Shown here one piece after another: positions 25,112 through 33,496 of a stretch of DNA of 64,000 bases (positions are counted from its first letter, which is position 1; every line of letters starts with the position of its first letter). The position numbers and the translations under genes were made by a program. Below the pieces are notes generated by a model. The model saw nothing but the letters and a program-made list of their open reading frames with translations, had not been told where the DNA came from and searched no databases. Source of the stretch: Marinibacterium anthonyi (GTDB taxonomy: Bacteria; Pseudomonadota; Alphaproteobacteria; Rhodobacterales; Rhodobacteraceae); NCBI GenBank assembly GCA_003217735.2, contig CP031588.1:114195-178194 (forward strand), written 5' to 3'.

Positions 25112-26380
25112 GTGACCAAGACGTTGAAGACACTCCGGTCCGGCGCCGCGATGGCCCTGGGCCTCGGGCTTGCCACGCTGGCAACCGGAGCGATGGCGCA
25201 ATCCTGCACCGTCAAGATCGGCGGGATCTTCCCGACCTCGGTCGACTGGGGCCGGCCGATCGCCGAGACCGCCAGGTTCGCCGTGGACCAGGCCAATGCG
25301 GGCGGCGGCGTGAACGGCTGCACCGTGGACCTGCTGCTGCGCGATTCCCAGAGCGATCCGAAGGTCGGCGTCGACGCCGCCAAGTCGCTGGTCGATCTGG
25401 ACGGCGTCAAGGTCCTGCTGGGCGCCGTCAGTTCGGGCGTGACGATGCCGATCCTGACGACCGTCGCCGTGCCGGCGGACGTGCCCCAATTCTCGTGCTG
25501 TTCAGCCGCCACGGCGTTTACCGCGCTGGCCGAGGAAGGCAAGACCAAGGGCCTGTGGTTCCGCACCTATCCCACCACCGATGTGCAGGCGGCCGTCACC
25601 GCCAAGATCGTCGTGGACCAGGGCCTGAAATCGGTCGCGATCTTCTACAAGAACGACGACTGGGGCCAGGATTACGCCAAGCTGCTGACCAGCTACCTGG
25701 ACAAGATGGGCGTGACCGTCACCGAAAGCATCGCCGTCAACGCGACGCAGCCGTCCTATCGCGCCGAAGTCACCAGCGCGCTGGGGGATGCGCCTGACGG
25801 GATCGTCGGCATCCTTTACCCGACCGAAGCGACCGTCCTGATCCGTGAATGGCTGTCGCTGGGCGGTTCGCAGAAGATGGTCTTCGCCAACGGCCTGCGG
25901 TCCGACGATTTCCGCACGGCGGTGGGCGACAAGTACCTGACCCAGGCCGTCGGCATGGACAACGCCGCGCCGCGTGTCGCCAGCGCCGATGCCTTCGTCG
26001 CGGCTTATACCGACCATTTCGGCGCCGCCCCGAACGGCCCCGGCCTGCCCAACAGCTATGACGCGGCGATGATCGCGCTGCTGGCGATGCAGGCGGCGGG
26101 CCCCGAGGCGTCGGGGTCCGATATCGCGGCGGCCGTGGCCAAGGTCACCGACCCGGCGGGCGAACCCGTCACCGCGGATGCGGACGGCTTTGCCAAGGCG
26201 GCCAAGATCCTGTCGCAGGGCGGCACGGTGATGTACCAGGGCGCGACCGGCAACGTGGTGTTTGACGCCAACGGCGACGTGGCGGCCCCGGCGGTGATGT
26301 GGAAGTTCACCGACAGCGGCACCGAAGAGGTCAGCTATTTCACCATGGAAGATGTCCGGGCCCTGCTGAGCGGCAACTGA
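25112..26380 (+). CDS. Branched-chain amino-acid-type ABC substrate-binding protein
   Basis: This 422-aa periplasmic binding protein of the Leu/Ile/Val type I fold has a signal peptide (residues 1-30, ending AMAQS) and the mature start CTVKIGGIFPTSVDWGRP. The start codon is GTG at 25112, with AGGGAG about 9 bp upstream and only 2 bp after the livM stop. The binding-protein gene is placed last among the transporter genes, which is less common. The ligand is not obvious; many members bind amino acids, amides, urea or aromatic acids. Confidence 0.92.
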   Translation: MTKTLKTLRSGAAMALGLGLATLATGAMAQSCTVKIGGIFPTSVDWGRPIAETARFAVDQANAGGGVNGCTVDLLLRDSQSDPKVGVDAAKSLVDLDGVKVLLGAVSSGVTMPILTTVAVPADVPQFSCCSAATAFTALAEEGKTKGLWFRTYPTTDVQAAVTAKIVVDQGLKSVAIFYKNDDWGQDYAKLLTSYLDKMGVTVTESIAVNATQPSYRAEVTSALGDAPDGIVGILYPTEATVLIREWLSLGGSQKMVFANGLRSDDFRTAVGDKYLTQAVGMDNAAPRVASADAFVAAYTDHFGAAPNGPGLPNSYDAAMIALLAMQAAGPEASGSDIAAAVAKVTDPAGEPVTADADGFAKAAKILSQGGTVMYQGATGNVVFDANGDVAAPAVMWKFTDSGTEEVSYFTMEDVRALLSGN

Positions 26381-26395
26381 GGCGGAGCATCCGGA

Positions 26396-27073
26396 ATGGC
26401 GATCGTCAGCGTGATCGGCGCCGGCCGGATCGGCCGCCAGGTCATCGACCATATCGACGGCGCGCCCGGGCTTCGGCCCGGGCGTGTCCTGACCCGGACC
26501 GGCACACCGGATACCGCCGATCCCGGCGTCTTTCTGTCTGCCCCGTGCGACATCATCATCGAGACCGCCGGCCCCGCCGCCCTGCGCGCCCATGGCGCGG
26601 CCTGCCTGCGGGTGGCCGACCTCTGGACGGTCAGCGCCGCGGCGCTGGTCGACGATGCCTTCCGCGACGATCTTTTCGACGTTGCGCGCCGGTCCGGCAC
26701 GTCCCTGCGGCTGTTCGCGCCCTGGGTCGCGGGCATCGGGCAGGTCCCGCCGGGGGCCGCCACGGCGCTGACCTTGCGGATCGCCCGCCCAGGGGCGGGC
26801 GGTGATTTCACGGGCAGCCTGCGCGACGCGGCGCGGGCCTTTCCAAACGAGCTGAACTTTGCCGTGGCCGCGGCGCTTTGCGGTCCCGGGCTGGATGCCA
26901 CGCGGGTCGAGATCCGCGATGCGGCGCCGCACCTGCTTGAAGCCGAGCTTGAGACTCGGATCGGTACTTTCCGGTCCTCGTCCGCGTTTACGGGCCAGGG
27001 CGGGCATCCGACGGCGCAAAGCCTGGTGGCTGCGCTGGACCGGCTGCAGCCGGGCGTGTCCTACGGGGCGTGA
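26396..27073 (+). CDS. Aspartate dehydrogenase-like protein (NadX/AspDH family)
   Basis: This 225-aa protein starts with a Rossmann motif (VIGAGRIGRQV) and has the AspDH-type dinucleotide-interior segment FPNELNFAVAAALCG. It ends with the GGHPTAQSLVAALDRL motif typical of L-aspartate dehydrogenase. The family deaminates L-aspartate to iminoaspartate/oxaloacetate with NAD(P). It is somewhat short (members usually have about 255-270 residues), with a compressed central part, so a different amino or imino substrate is possible. It is the last gene of the Liv operon, 15 bp after the binding protein. Confidence 0.8.
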   Translation: MAIVSVIGAGRIGRQVIDHIDGAPGLRPGRVLTRTGTPDTADPGVFLSAPCDIIIETAGPAALRAHGAACLRVADLWTVSAAALVDDAFRDDLFDVARRSGTSLRLFAPWVAGIGQVPPGAATALTLRIARPGAGGDFTGSLRDAARAFPNELNFAVAAALCGPGLDATRVEIRDAAPHLLEAELETRIGTFRSSSAFTGQGGHPTAQSLVAALDRLQPGVSYGA

Positions 27074-27182
27074 TGCGGGGCGTGATTCTGTCGGCTGTGC
27101 CCGGTCGACACGGTTGTCGCGGCGGCCCGCAGGCGGCGCACGCAGGCGCGAAACGGCCAGTCATACCTGGGAAAATGGTCCG

Positions 27183-27224
27183 GAAAAGAAAAAAGGCGGC
27201 ATCCGGGAGGAGGTGGATGCCGCC
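27183..27224 (-). terminator. Intrinsic terminator of the RND operon / small RNA
   Basis: On the minus strand a GGCGGCATCC / GGATGCCGCC stem (10 bp, GC-rich) is followed by six U, one C, four U. It ends transcripts coming from the RND operon. Convergent transcripts from the Liv operon meet the same hairpin but without a good U-tract. Confidence 0.8.
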
Positions 27225-27285
27225 GTTTAAGTATGATCGGCTCAGGGAGGAGGAGAGCCAATCACTGTTATTCTAGATAGAAGGT
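27183..27285 (-). ncRNA. Candidate cuckoo-type small RNA (two hairpins with CCUCCUCCC loops)
   Basis: Read on the minus strand, two stem-loops follow each other. The first has a 5-bp stem (27255-27259 with 27239-27243) and an 11-nt loop containing CCTCCTCCC. The second has a perfect 10-bp stem (27215-27224 with 27195-27204), a 10-nt loop ACCTCCTCCC, and is followed by a U-rich run at 27194-27184. This tandem hairpin layout with an anti-Shine-Dalgarno loop and terminal intrinsic terminator is the hallmark of the alphaproteobacterial cuckoo RNAs (CcsR of Rhodobacter; alpha-r14-like RNAs). The 5' end is not determined. It lies about 130 bp downstream of the RND pump gene, so it could be a processed 3' UTR or an independent transcript. 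Confidence 0.7.
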
Positions 27286-27415
27286 CAGGCCCGCTGACAC
27301 AATAGCCGAGCCATGATATCTCTGCATTGCAGCGTTGCGCAATCGCTGCAGCTATCATCCTGATATCGCAACAACATCTTGTCACGCCCCCGTGATCGTG
27401 TCGGCGCCGATCGGA

Positions 27416-30400
27416 TCAACCCCGGGCGCGGCCGCGGAAGATGCGCTGGATCAGCACGAAGAACAGCGGCACGAAGATCACCCCGAAGAACGTCGCGCTG
27501 AGCGTTCCGCCCAGAACCGCGGCGCCCACCGACCGGCGCCCGCCGGACCCCGCGCCGCTGGACAGGACCAGCGGCAGAACGCCCAGGGTAAAGGCGACCG
27601 AGGTCATGACGATGGGCCTGAACCGCTGGCGCGCGGCTTCTCGGACGGCGGTGAACAGCTCTTCGCCGGCCTCGTACCGGTCTCGGGCGAATTCCACGAT
27701 CAGGATGGCGTTCTTGCCGGTCAGGCCGATGACCGTCAGCAGACCCACCTGGAAGAAGACGCCGTTCTGGAAATCGCCGTACCAGGCGGCGAACAGCGTG
27801 CCCAGCACGCCGATCGGCATGGCCAGCATGACCGAGATCGGGATCGTCCAGCTTTCGTACAGTGCGGCAAGGCACAGGAAGACCGCCGCCAGCGACAGGG
27901 CGTAAAGCATGGGCGCCTGACCGCCGGATTCCAGTTCTTCCAGCGACAGGCCGGTCCAGGCAACGTGATAGCCGGGCGGCAGCTGATCGACGAGGCGTTC
28001 GATCTCGGCGATGGCCTGGCCGGTCGACACGCCCGGCGCGGGCGAGCCCTGGACCTGCAGGGCCGGGATGCCGTTGTAGCGGTACAGCCCCTGCGGCCCG
28101 TATTGCCATTTCTGCGAGGTAAAGTTGTCGAACGGCACCAGGTCGCCGGACGAATTGCGCACCCGCCATTTCTGCAGGTCGGACGGACCCGACCGGGCAT
28201 TGGCCTCGCCCTGGACATAGACCCTCTTGATCCGGCCGTTGTCGTTGAAATCGTTGACGTAGCTGCCGGCCCAGGCGATCGACAGCAGGTTGCCCAGGTT
28301 CGTTGGCGTCACGCCCACGGCCCCTGCGGCGCGCCAGTCGATGTCCAGGTTGAACTGCGCCGCGTCTTCCAGACCCGAAGGGCGCATGTTGGCGATCAGC
28401 GGGCTTTGCGCGGCCAGCCCGAACAGCTGGTTGCGGGCATCGACAAGCTGTTCATGGGTCTGCCCGGCCTGCGCCTGCAGGTAAAAGTCGAACCCCGACA
28501 CGTTGCCCAGCTCCGGCACAGCCGGCGGCACGATCGGGAAGGCCAGCGCGTCCTGGATCCCCATGAACCGGCCAAAGGCACGTCCCGCGATGGCCTGGGC
28601 GCTTTGGTCGGGGCGGGGGCGGTCTTCCCAGTCCTTCAGCTTGACAAAGGCCAGGCCCATGTTCTGGCCCTGCCCGGCAAACGAAAAGCCGGTGACGCTG
28701 AACATGGATTGCACGTTCTCGGCCTCGGCCTGGGTGAAATGGCCGCCGATCTCGTCCAGCACCGCTTCGGTGCGCGATGCGGTGGCGCCGGTGGGTCCCT
28801 GGACGATGGTCAGCAGGATCCCCTGGTCTTCGTCGGGCAGGAAGCCGGCGGGCGTGTTGTTGAACAGCCAGAAGATGCCGTAGCCCATGGCGCAATAGAC
28901 CGTCAGCAGGATCAGCGGGCGGCGGATGTTGAAGCTGACACCGCTTGCATAGGCCCGGGTCAGCTTGTCGAAGCCCAGGTTGAACCAGCTGAACGGGTTC
29001 CATTTCGACGGTTTGGAATGCTTGTTCTTCAGCAGCGTCGCGCACAGCGCCGGGGTCAGCGTCAGGGCGACGACGACCGAAAGGCTCATTGCCGAGATGA
29101 TGGTGACCGAGAATTGCCGGTAGATCACGCCGGTGGCGCCGCCGAAGAAGGCCATGGGGATGAACACCGCCGACAGCACCAGGGCGATACCGATCAGCGC
29201 GCCGGTGATCTGGTCCATCGACTTGCGCGTCGCCTCGCGCGGGCTCAGCCCTTCTTCCTCCATGATCCGTTCGACGTTTTCGACCACGACGATGGCGTCA
29301 TCCACCAGCAGGCCGATGGCCAGAACCATGGCAAGCATGGTCAGAACGTTGATCGTGTATCCGAAGGCGGCAAGGATGCCGAAGGTCCCCAGGATGACGA
29401 CGGGCACGGCCAGGGTCGGGATCAGCGTTGCGCGGAAGCTTTGCAGGAACAGAAGCATGACCGCGAAAACCAGCACGATGGCTTCGAACAGCGTCTTTTC
29501 GACTTCGTGGATCGAAATTTCGATGAAAGGGGTGGTGTCGTAGGGGATGACGTATTCGACCCCTTCCGGGAAATACGCCGCGTATTCCGCCAGCCGTTCG
29601 CGAACCAGTTCCGAGGTGTCCAGTGCATTCGCCCCCGAGGCGAGCTGGATCGCCATGCCGCTGGCAGGCTGGCCGTTGAACTTGGCGATGGTCGAATAGT
29701 TTTCCGCCCCGACTTCCACACGCGCCACGTCGCGCAACAGAACAAGGCCGCCGTCGGTTTCCGCCCTCAGCACGATGTTGCGGAAATCTTCCGGCGTCTG
29801 CAGCAGGGATTGCGCGGTAATCGTCGCGTTCAGCTGCTGGTCGTCCACCGTCGGCAGGGTCCCGAAAGCCCCGGCCGAGATCTGGGCGTTCTGGGCGGCC
29901 ACGGCCGAGACGATATCCGATGGCGTCATCTCGAACGCGGCCAGCTTGGAGGGATCCAGCCAGATCCGCATCGCGTATTGCGCGCCAAAGACCTGCACGC
30001 CGCCGACGCCTTCAAGCCGGCTGAATTCATCGACAAGGTTCGAATTCAGGTAATCCGACAGGTCCGCCTGGTCCAGCGACCCGTCGGACGAGATCAGGCC
30101 GATCACCATCAGGAACCCGGTCGAGGCCTTGTCCACCCGCACGCCCTGGCGCTGCACCGTTTCGGGCAGCAGGCTCAGCGCGCGCGACACCTTGTTCTGA
30201 ACCTGCACCTGGGCCAGGTCGCTGTCGGTTCCGGATTCGAAGGTCAGCGTGACCGAAGCCGTCCCCGCCGATGTCGAACTGGACGACATGTAGCGCATCC
30301 CGTCGAGCCCGGTCATCTGCTGTTCGATGATCTGGGTGACGGTATTGGCCACCGTTTCCGCCGAGGCCCCGGGATAGGTGGCCGAAATGCGCACGGTGGG

Positions 30401-30520
30401 GGGCGCGATCTGTGGATATTGGGCGACCGGCAGCGAATAGATCGAAAGCAGGCCCATCCCCATGATGAGGATGGAGATGACCCAAGCGAAGACGGGGCGG
30501 TCGATGAAGAACCGTGCCAT
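27416..30520 (-). CDS. RND multidrug efflux pump inner-membrane subunit (HAE1, AcrB type)
   Basis: This 1,034-aa protein has the full RND architecture: 12 membrane helices and two large periplasmic loops. The proton-relay pair Asp-Asp is in helix 4 (GLLVDDAIVVVENVERIM) and the Lys in helix 10 (GLTGKNAILIVEFARD). It is in operon with a membrane-fusion protein 33 bp upstream. No outer-membrane TolC-like gene or dedicated regulator is nearby, so it presumably uses a channel encoded elsewhere. Substrates are not predictable. Confidence 0.95.
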   Translation of the reverse strand: MARFFIDRPVFAWVISILIMGMGLLSIYSLPVAQYPQIAPPTVRISATYPGASAETVANTVTQIIEQQMTGLDGMRYMSSSSTSAGTASVTLTFESGTDSDLAQVQVQNKVSRALSLLPETVQRQGVRVDKASTGFLMVIGLISSDGSLDQADLSDYLNSNLVDEFSRLEGVGGVQVFGAQYAMRIWLDPSKLAAFEMTPSDIVSAVAAQNAQISAGAFGTLPTVDDQQLNATITAQSLLQTPEDFRNIVLRAETDGGLVLLRDVARVEVGAENYSTIAKFNGQPASGMAIQLASGANALDTSELVRERLAEYAAYFPEGVEYVIPYDTTPFIEISIHEVEKTLFEAIVLVFAVMLLFLQSFRATLIPTLAVPVVILGTFGILAAFGYTINVLTMLAMVLAIGLLVDDAIVVVENVERIMEEEGLSPREATRKSMDQITGALIGIALVLSAVFIPMAFFGGATGVIYRQFSVTIISAMSLSVVVALTLTPALCATLLKNKHSKPSKWNPFSWFNLGFDKLTRAYASGVSFNIRRPLILLTVYCAMGYGIFWLFNNTPAGFLPDEDQGILLTIVQGPTGATASRTEAVLDEIGGHFTQAEAENVQSMFSVTGFSFAGQGQNMGLAFVKLKDWEDRPRPDQSAQAIAGRAFGRFMGIQDALAFPIVPPAVPELGNVSGFDFYLQAQAGQTHEQLVDARNQLFGLAAQSPLIANMRPSGLEDAAQFNLDIDWRAAGAVGVTPTNLGNLLSIAWAGSYVNDFNDNGRIKRVYVQGEANARSGPSDLQKWRVRNSSGDLVPFDNFTSQKWQYGPQGLYRYNGIPALQVQGSPAPGVSTGQAIAEIERLVDQLPPGYHVAWTGLSLEELESGGQAPMLYALSLAAVFLCLAALYESWTIPISVMLAMPIGVLGTLFAAWYGDFQNGVFFQVGLLTVIGLTGKNAILIVEFARDRYEAGEELFTAVREAARQRFRPIVMTSVAFTLGVLPLVLSSGAGSGGRRSVGAAVLGGTLSATFFGVIFVPLFFVLIQRIFRGRARG

Positions 30521-30553
30521 GATGCGTTCCTGTCCGGCCTGATTAGTGCGTCA

Positions 30554-31702
30554 TTACTGCGACGGAGCGGCGGCGTCGGCCTGCCGTTCCTGCGGGGCCA
30601 CGGTCGCGCCCGGCGCGATCTTCTGCAGGCCCGCGACGATGATCTTGTCCCCCGGCGCCAAACCTTCGGTCACCACCCAGAACGGGCCCTGGTCGCCGAC
30701 CACGGTCAGCGTGCGCGCCTCGACCACGTTGTCGGCATTGGCGACAAAGGCCGTGGGAACGCCGCGCCGGTTGCGGCTGACACCTTCCTGCGGGGCCAGG
30801 ATCGCATCCGGGATCGTCGCTTCCGGCACTTCGACCTGGACATACATGCCGGGCAGCAACAGCTTGTCGGGGTTGGGGAATTCCAGCCGCACGACCACGA
30901 CGCCGGTCAGCTCGTTGACATGCGGTTCGGCCGCCGACAGCTTGCCGGTCTTGTCGTAATAGGTGCCATCGGCCAGCAGCAGCTTGACCTCGGCATCGGG
31001 CGAGGCCTGCACCAGGTTGCCGGACCGGCGCCAGCGCAGCACGCTGGCCGCCGACTGGGTCACGTCCACATAGACCGGATCGATGTCGCGGATGACGGTC
31101 AGCGGCGTCGACTGCCCGGCAGTCACCAAAGCGCCCTGCGTCACCTGGCTAAGCCCGACAAGGCCGCTGATCGGCGCCCTGACCGTGGTCCGGTCCAGGT
31201 CGATCTCGGCGGACCGCAGGTTGGCTTCCACCGCCTTCACGGCGGCGGCGGCGGCATCGCGCGTCGTCACGGCGTCGTCGTAATTCTGCTGGCTGGCGAC
31301 CTTGCGTTCCAGCAGGTCGTTCACCCGTTTCAGTTCCCGTTCGGTCGCGTCAAGCTGGGCTTTCGACTGCGCCAGGCTCGCCTCGGCCGCGGACTTGGCG
31401 GCGGCGTAGACCGCATCGTCGATGTGGAACATCGGGTCGCCCTTGCTGATCGCCTGGCCTTCCTCGAAAAGCTTGTCGGTCACGATCCCGTTCACCTGCG
31501 GCCGCACTTCGGCCACCAGCGACGCGGTGACCCGGCCCGGCAGGTCGGCTGTCAGGACGACATCCTGCGGCTGCAGGGTGACCACGGTGACCGGGGTGGG
31601 CGGGCGCTGGCCGGCGTCCTGGGCGAACCCCGGCGCCGAAAGGGCCATGAGGGACAACGCGGCTGACAGAAAAGTTGCAATCCGCTGGGGCGACTTTCGC
31701 AT
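30554..31702 (-). CDS. RND efflux membrane-fusion protein (AcrA/MexA type)
   Basis: This 382-aa periplasmic adaptor has a Sec signal peptide (residues 1-28, GFAQDAG) without a lipobox Cys. It has a lipoyl/barrel-sandwich half (GIVTDKLFEEGQAISKGDPMF), a coiled-coil alpha hairpin at about residues 100-170, the second lipoyl half (RAPISGLVGL), and a beta-barrel/MP domain. A CTCAGGAGAGC ribosome-binding site precedes the ATG. It would connect the RND pump to an outer-membrane channel. Confidence 0.94.
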   Translation of the reverse strand: MRKSPQRIATFLSAALSLMALSAPGFAQDAGQRPPTPVTVVTLQPQDVVLTADLPGRVTASLVAEVRPQVNGIVTDKLFEEGQAISKGDPMFHIDDAVYAAAKSAAEASLAQSKAQLDATERELKRVNDLLERKVASQQNYDDAVTTRDAAAAAVKAVEANLRSAEIDLDRTTVRAPISGLVGLSQVTQGALVTAGQSTPLTVIRDIDPVYVDVTQSAASVLRWRRSGNLVQASPDAEVKLLLADGTYYDKTGKLSAAEPHVNELTGVVVVRLEFPNPDKLLLPGMYVQVEVPEATIPDAILAPQEGVSRNRRGVPTAFVANADNVVEARTLTVVGDQGPFWVVTEGLAPGDKIIVAGLQKIAPGATVAPQERQADAAAPSQ

Positions 31703-32014
31703 GATTGCTCTCCTGAGATTAGTCGTGGGGAGGGCAACGCAGCCCCCGTCGTGTTATGTGTACTCCCCGGACTTGTAAATGCGAGACATGCCCAAAGGCC
31801 GCAATGGCAAAAAAACTTTTCAAAAGGCAGGCTGATGCCTGCGCAGGGCGTTTTGCAACCCACCGGGTAGGTAGAGCTTGTTTTTTGGTCACTGAACTCC
31901 CGGAACGGCGTTCCCGCGACGCGATCCGGGATTGGCGCCGCGACGGTTTTGCACGTACGGCGGTACATTGCGGAATTTCTGGATGAAAGCGCCGCGGCCG
32001 CGTATAATCGGCAC
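31703..32014. other. Intergenic region between RND operon 1 and DUF1403 gene
   Basis: This divergent control region of about 310 bp holds no convincing gene. It contains a perfect 6-1-6 palindrome GGAACGGCGTTCC at 31902-31914. It also has a hairpin GCAGGC-TGAT-GCCTGC at 31827-31842 that is followed on the minus strand by a T-rich run, and a TATAAT at 32003-32008 only 7 bp before the DUF1403 ATG. The last could be a -10 box for a leaderless transcript. No regulator gene for the pump is present. Confidence 0.5.
31751..31779 (-). promoter_or_regulatory. Candidate promoter of RND operon 1
   Basis: On the minus strand a TTTACA -35 box (31779-31774), a 17-bp spacer and TAACAC (31756-31751) as a -10-like box lie about 50 bp before the membrane-fusion gene. 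The match is moderate. Confidence 0.4.
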
Positions 32015-32896
32015 ATGAACGCCACCGATATCGATCTTCTGGATGCCATTCCCCGGCTTCCCGCCTGGATTTCCGCGCAAGGGGTGCAAACCCCTGAAGA
32101 TGCGGCTTTCCTTTCGGGCGCGGCGCTGTCGGCCCTGCACCTGACACTGGGCCGTCCCGAAATCCCGCAGGCCCTGCTGCGCGCCCGCCTGGCGCTGCGC
32201 GCCGCCGAAGTGTCAATCGCCCTGATCGGCCGCCCCGAAGCCGCGCCAGCCCTCAGGGACGAGGTTCACCTGTCCCGCCCCGGCGATCAGCTTGGGCCCG
32301 GGGGCACCGTGTTCCGCCAATGGCACCAGGCCACCGCCCAGCCCATCGGGCGCGGCCTGGTCCAGTTGCTGCCCGAACCGTTGCAGGGCGAATTGCCGAC
32401 CAAAGGCCAAGCGGACCGGTGCTCGCCGGTGACCCTGGCGGCCGAAACGCTGGACCGCGCAATCGGGCTTTGCCCGCGCGAGGAAGTGGCGGCCCTGATC
32501 CTTGCCGACGCGGCGCTGGCGCGCAGCCTGGGCTGGGACCATGTGCTGCCGCTGCTGTCGACGACGATGACGTCGCGCGTTCTCAGGCGCGGCGGCGCGG
32601 AGTTGCGCGACAGCTGTCATCGGCTTGTAATCACAGCCGCCGGCGACATCATCGACCTGGCCCGCGACCTGTCGCGCCGGGCGGCGCGTCTGGCCGCCAT
32701 CACGCCCAAGCTGCGGTCGAAAGGGGCGGGGGCGGCGGTGGACCTGTTCCTGACGCGGGACGCGCTGTCGCCGTCCGTCGCGCTGACCGGGATCATGAGC
32801 GACCGCGCGGCGCGGCGGATCTGTGACCGGCTGGTCGACCTGGGCGCGGTGCGGGAAATGACCGGGCGTCCGTCGTTCCGGCTTTACGGGCTGTGA
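32015..32896 (+). CDS. DUF1403 family protein (plasmid ScpB-associated)
   Basis: This 293-aa protein starts MNATDIDLLDAIPRLPAW and carries the Arg/Ala-rich central helices and SPVTLAAETLDRA segment that I recognise as the DUF1403 family. The family occurs on rhizobial and roseobacter replicons next to an ScpB homologue. The function is unknown; the pairing suggests that it replaces ScpA (the kleisin) in a small condensin-like complex. The C-terminal part (GIMSDRAARRICDRLVDLGAVREMTGR) looks like a winged helix. The open frame reaches TTG 31949, but the ATG at 32015 is preferred. It overlaps the scpB start (GTGA) by 3 bp. Confidence 0.75.
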   Translation: MNATDIDLLDAIPRLPAWISAQGVQTPEDAAFLSGAALSALHLTLGRPEIPQALLRARLALRAAEVSIALIGRPEAAPALRDEVHLSRPGDQLGPGGTVFRQWHQATAQPIGRGLVQLLPEPLQGELPTKGQADRCSPVTLAAETLDRAIGLCPREEVAALILADAALARSLGWDHVLPLLSTTMTSRVLRRGGAELRDSCHRLVITAAGDIIDLARDLSRRAARLAAITPKLRSKGAGAAVDLFLTRDALSPSVALTGIMSDRAARRICDRLVDLGAVREMTGRPSFRLYGL

Positions 32897-33492
32897 CCAT
32901 GGCGACACCGGACCCGATCGACCGGGAGCTTGACGACCTGGCCCCCGACCAGCGCTGGCGCGAATGGATGCGCCGGATCGAGGCGGTGCTGTTTTCCAGC
33001 GCCACGCCGGTGGAACGGGCCGAACTGACGCGGGTCGTGGGGCAGGGGGTTTCCGTCGACCTGCTGATCGACGACCTGAACGCGGATCTTTCGACGCGCC
33101 CCTATGAACTGGCCCGGGTGGGGGGCGGCTGGATCATGCGGACGCGGCCCGCCTATGGCCCGATCATCCGCGCCGCGGCCCGGGCCGGGGAACAGACGGT
33201 CGATCTGTCCGATTTCGACACCGCGGTACTGGCCGCCATCGCCTTTCACCAACCGATCACGCGGGAAGGCCTGCGCGACATCTTCGGCAAGGACATCTCG
33301 CGCGATCTGATCGGGCGGCTGCACGACCAGGCTCTGATCGCCTCGGGCCCCCGCGCGCCGCGGCGCGGGGCACCTTATACCTTCGTGACGACCGATCGGT
33401 TCCTGTCGGTCTTCGGCATGGAAAGCCTGCGCGACCTGCCCGACCGGGAACAGCTGGAGGACGCGGGGCTGGTCGGCCCCGCATCCGGCTAA
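32893..33492 (+). CDS. scpB: ScpB-like chromosome segregation/condensation protein
   Basis: This 199-aa protein has the tandem winged-helix layout of ScpB: an N-terminal EAVLFSSATPVERAELTRVVG and the second helix-turn-helix in TREGLRDIFGKDISRDLIGRLHDQALI. Chromosomal ScpB works with SMC and ScpA. Here no SMC or ScpA gene is near, and the partner is the DUF1403 protein. Either GTG 32893 (overlapping the DUF1403 stop) or ATG 32899 may be the start. It is probably an extra, replicon-borne paralogue. Confidence 0.85.
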   Translation: MTMATPDPIDRELDDLAPDQRWREWMRRIEAVLFSSATPVERAELTRVVGQGVSVDLLIDDLNADLSTRPYELARVGGGWIMRTRPAYGPIIRAAARAGEQTVDLSDFDTAVLAAIAFHQPITREGLRDIFGKDISRDLIGRLHDQALIASGPRAPRRGAPYTFVTTDRFLSVFGMESLRDLPDREQLEDAGLVGPASG

Positions 33493-33496
33493 CCGA

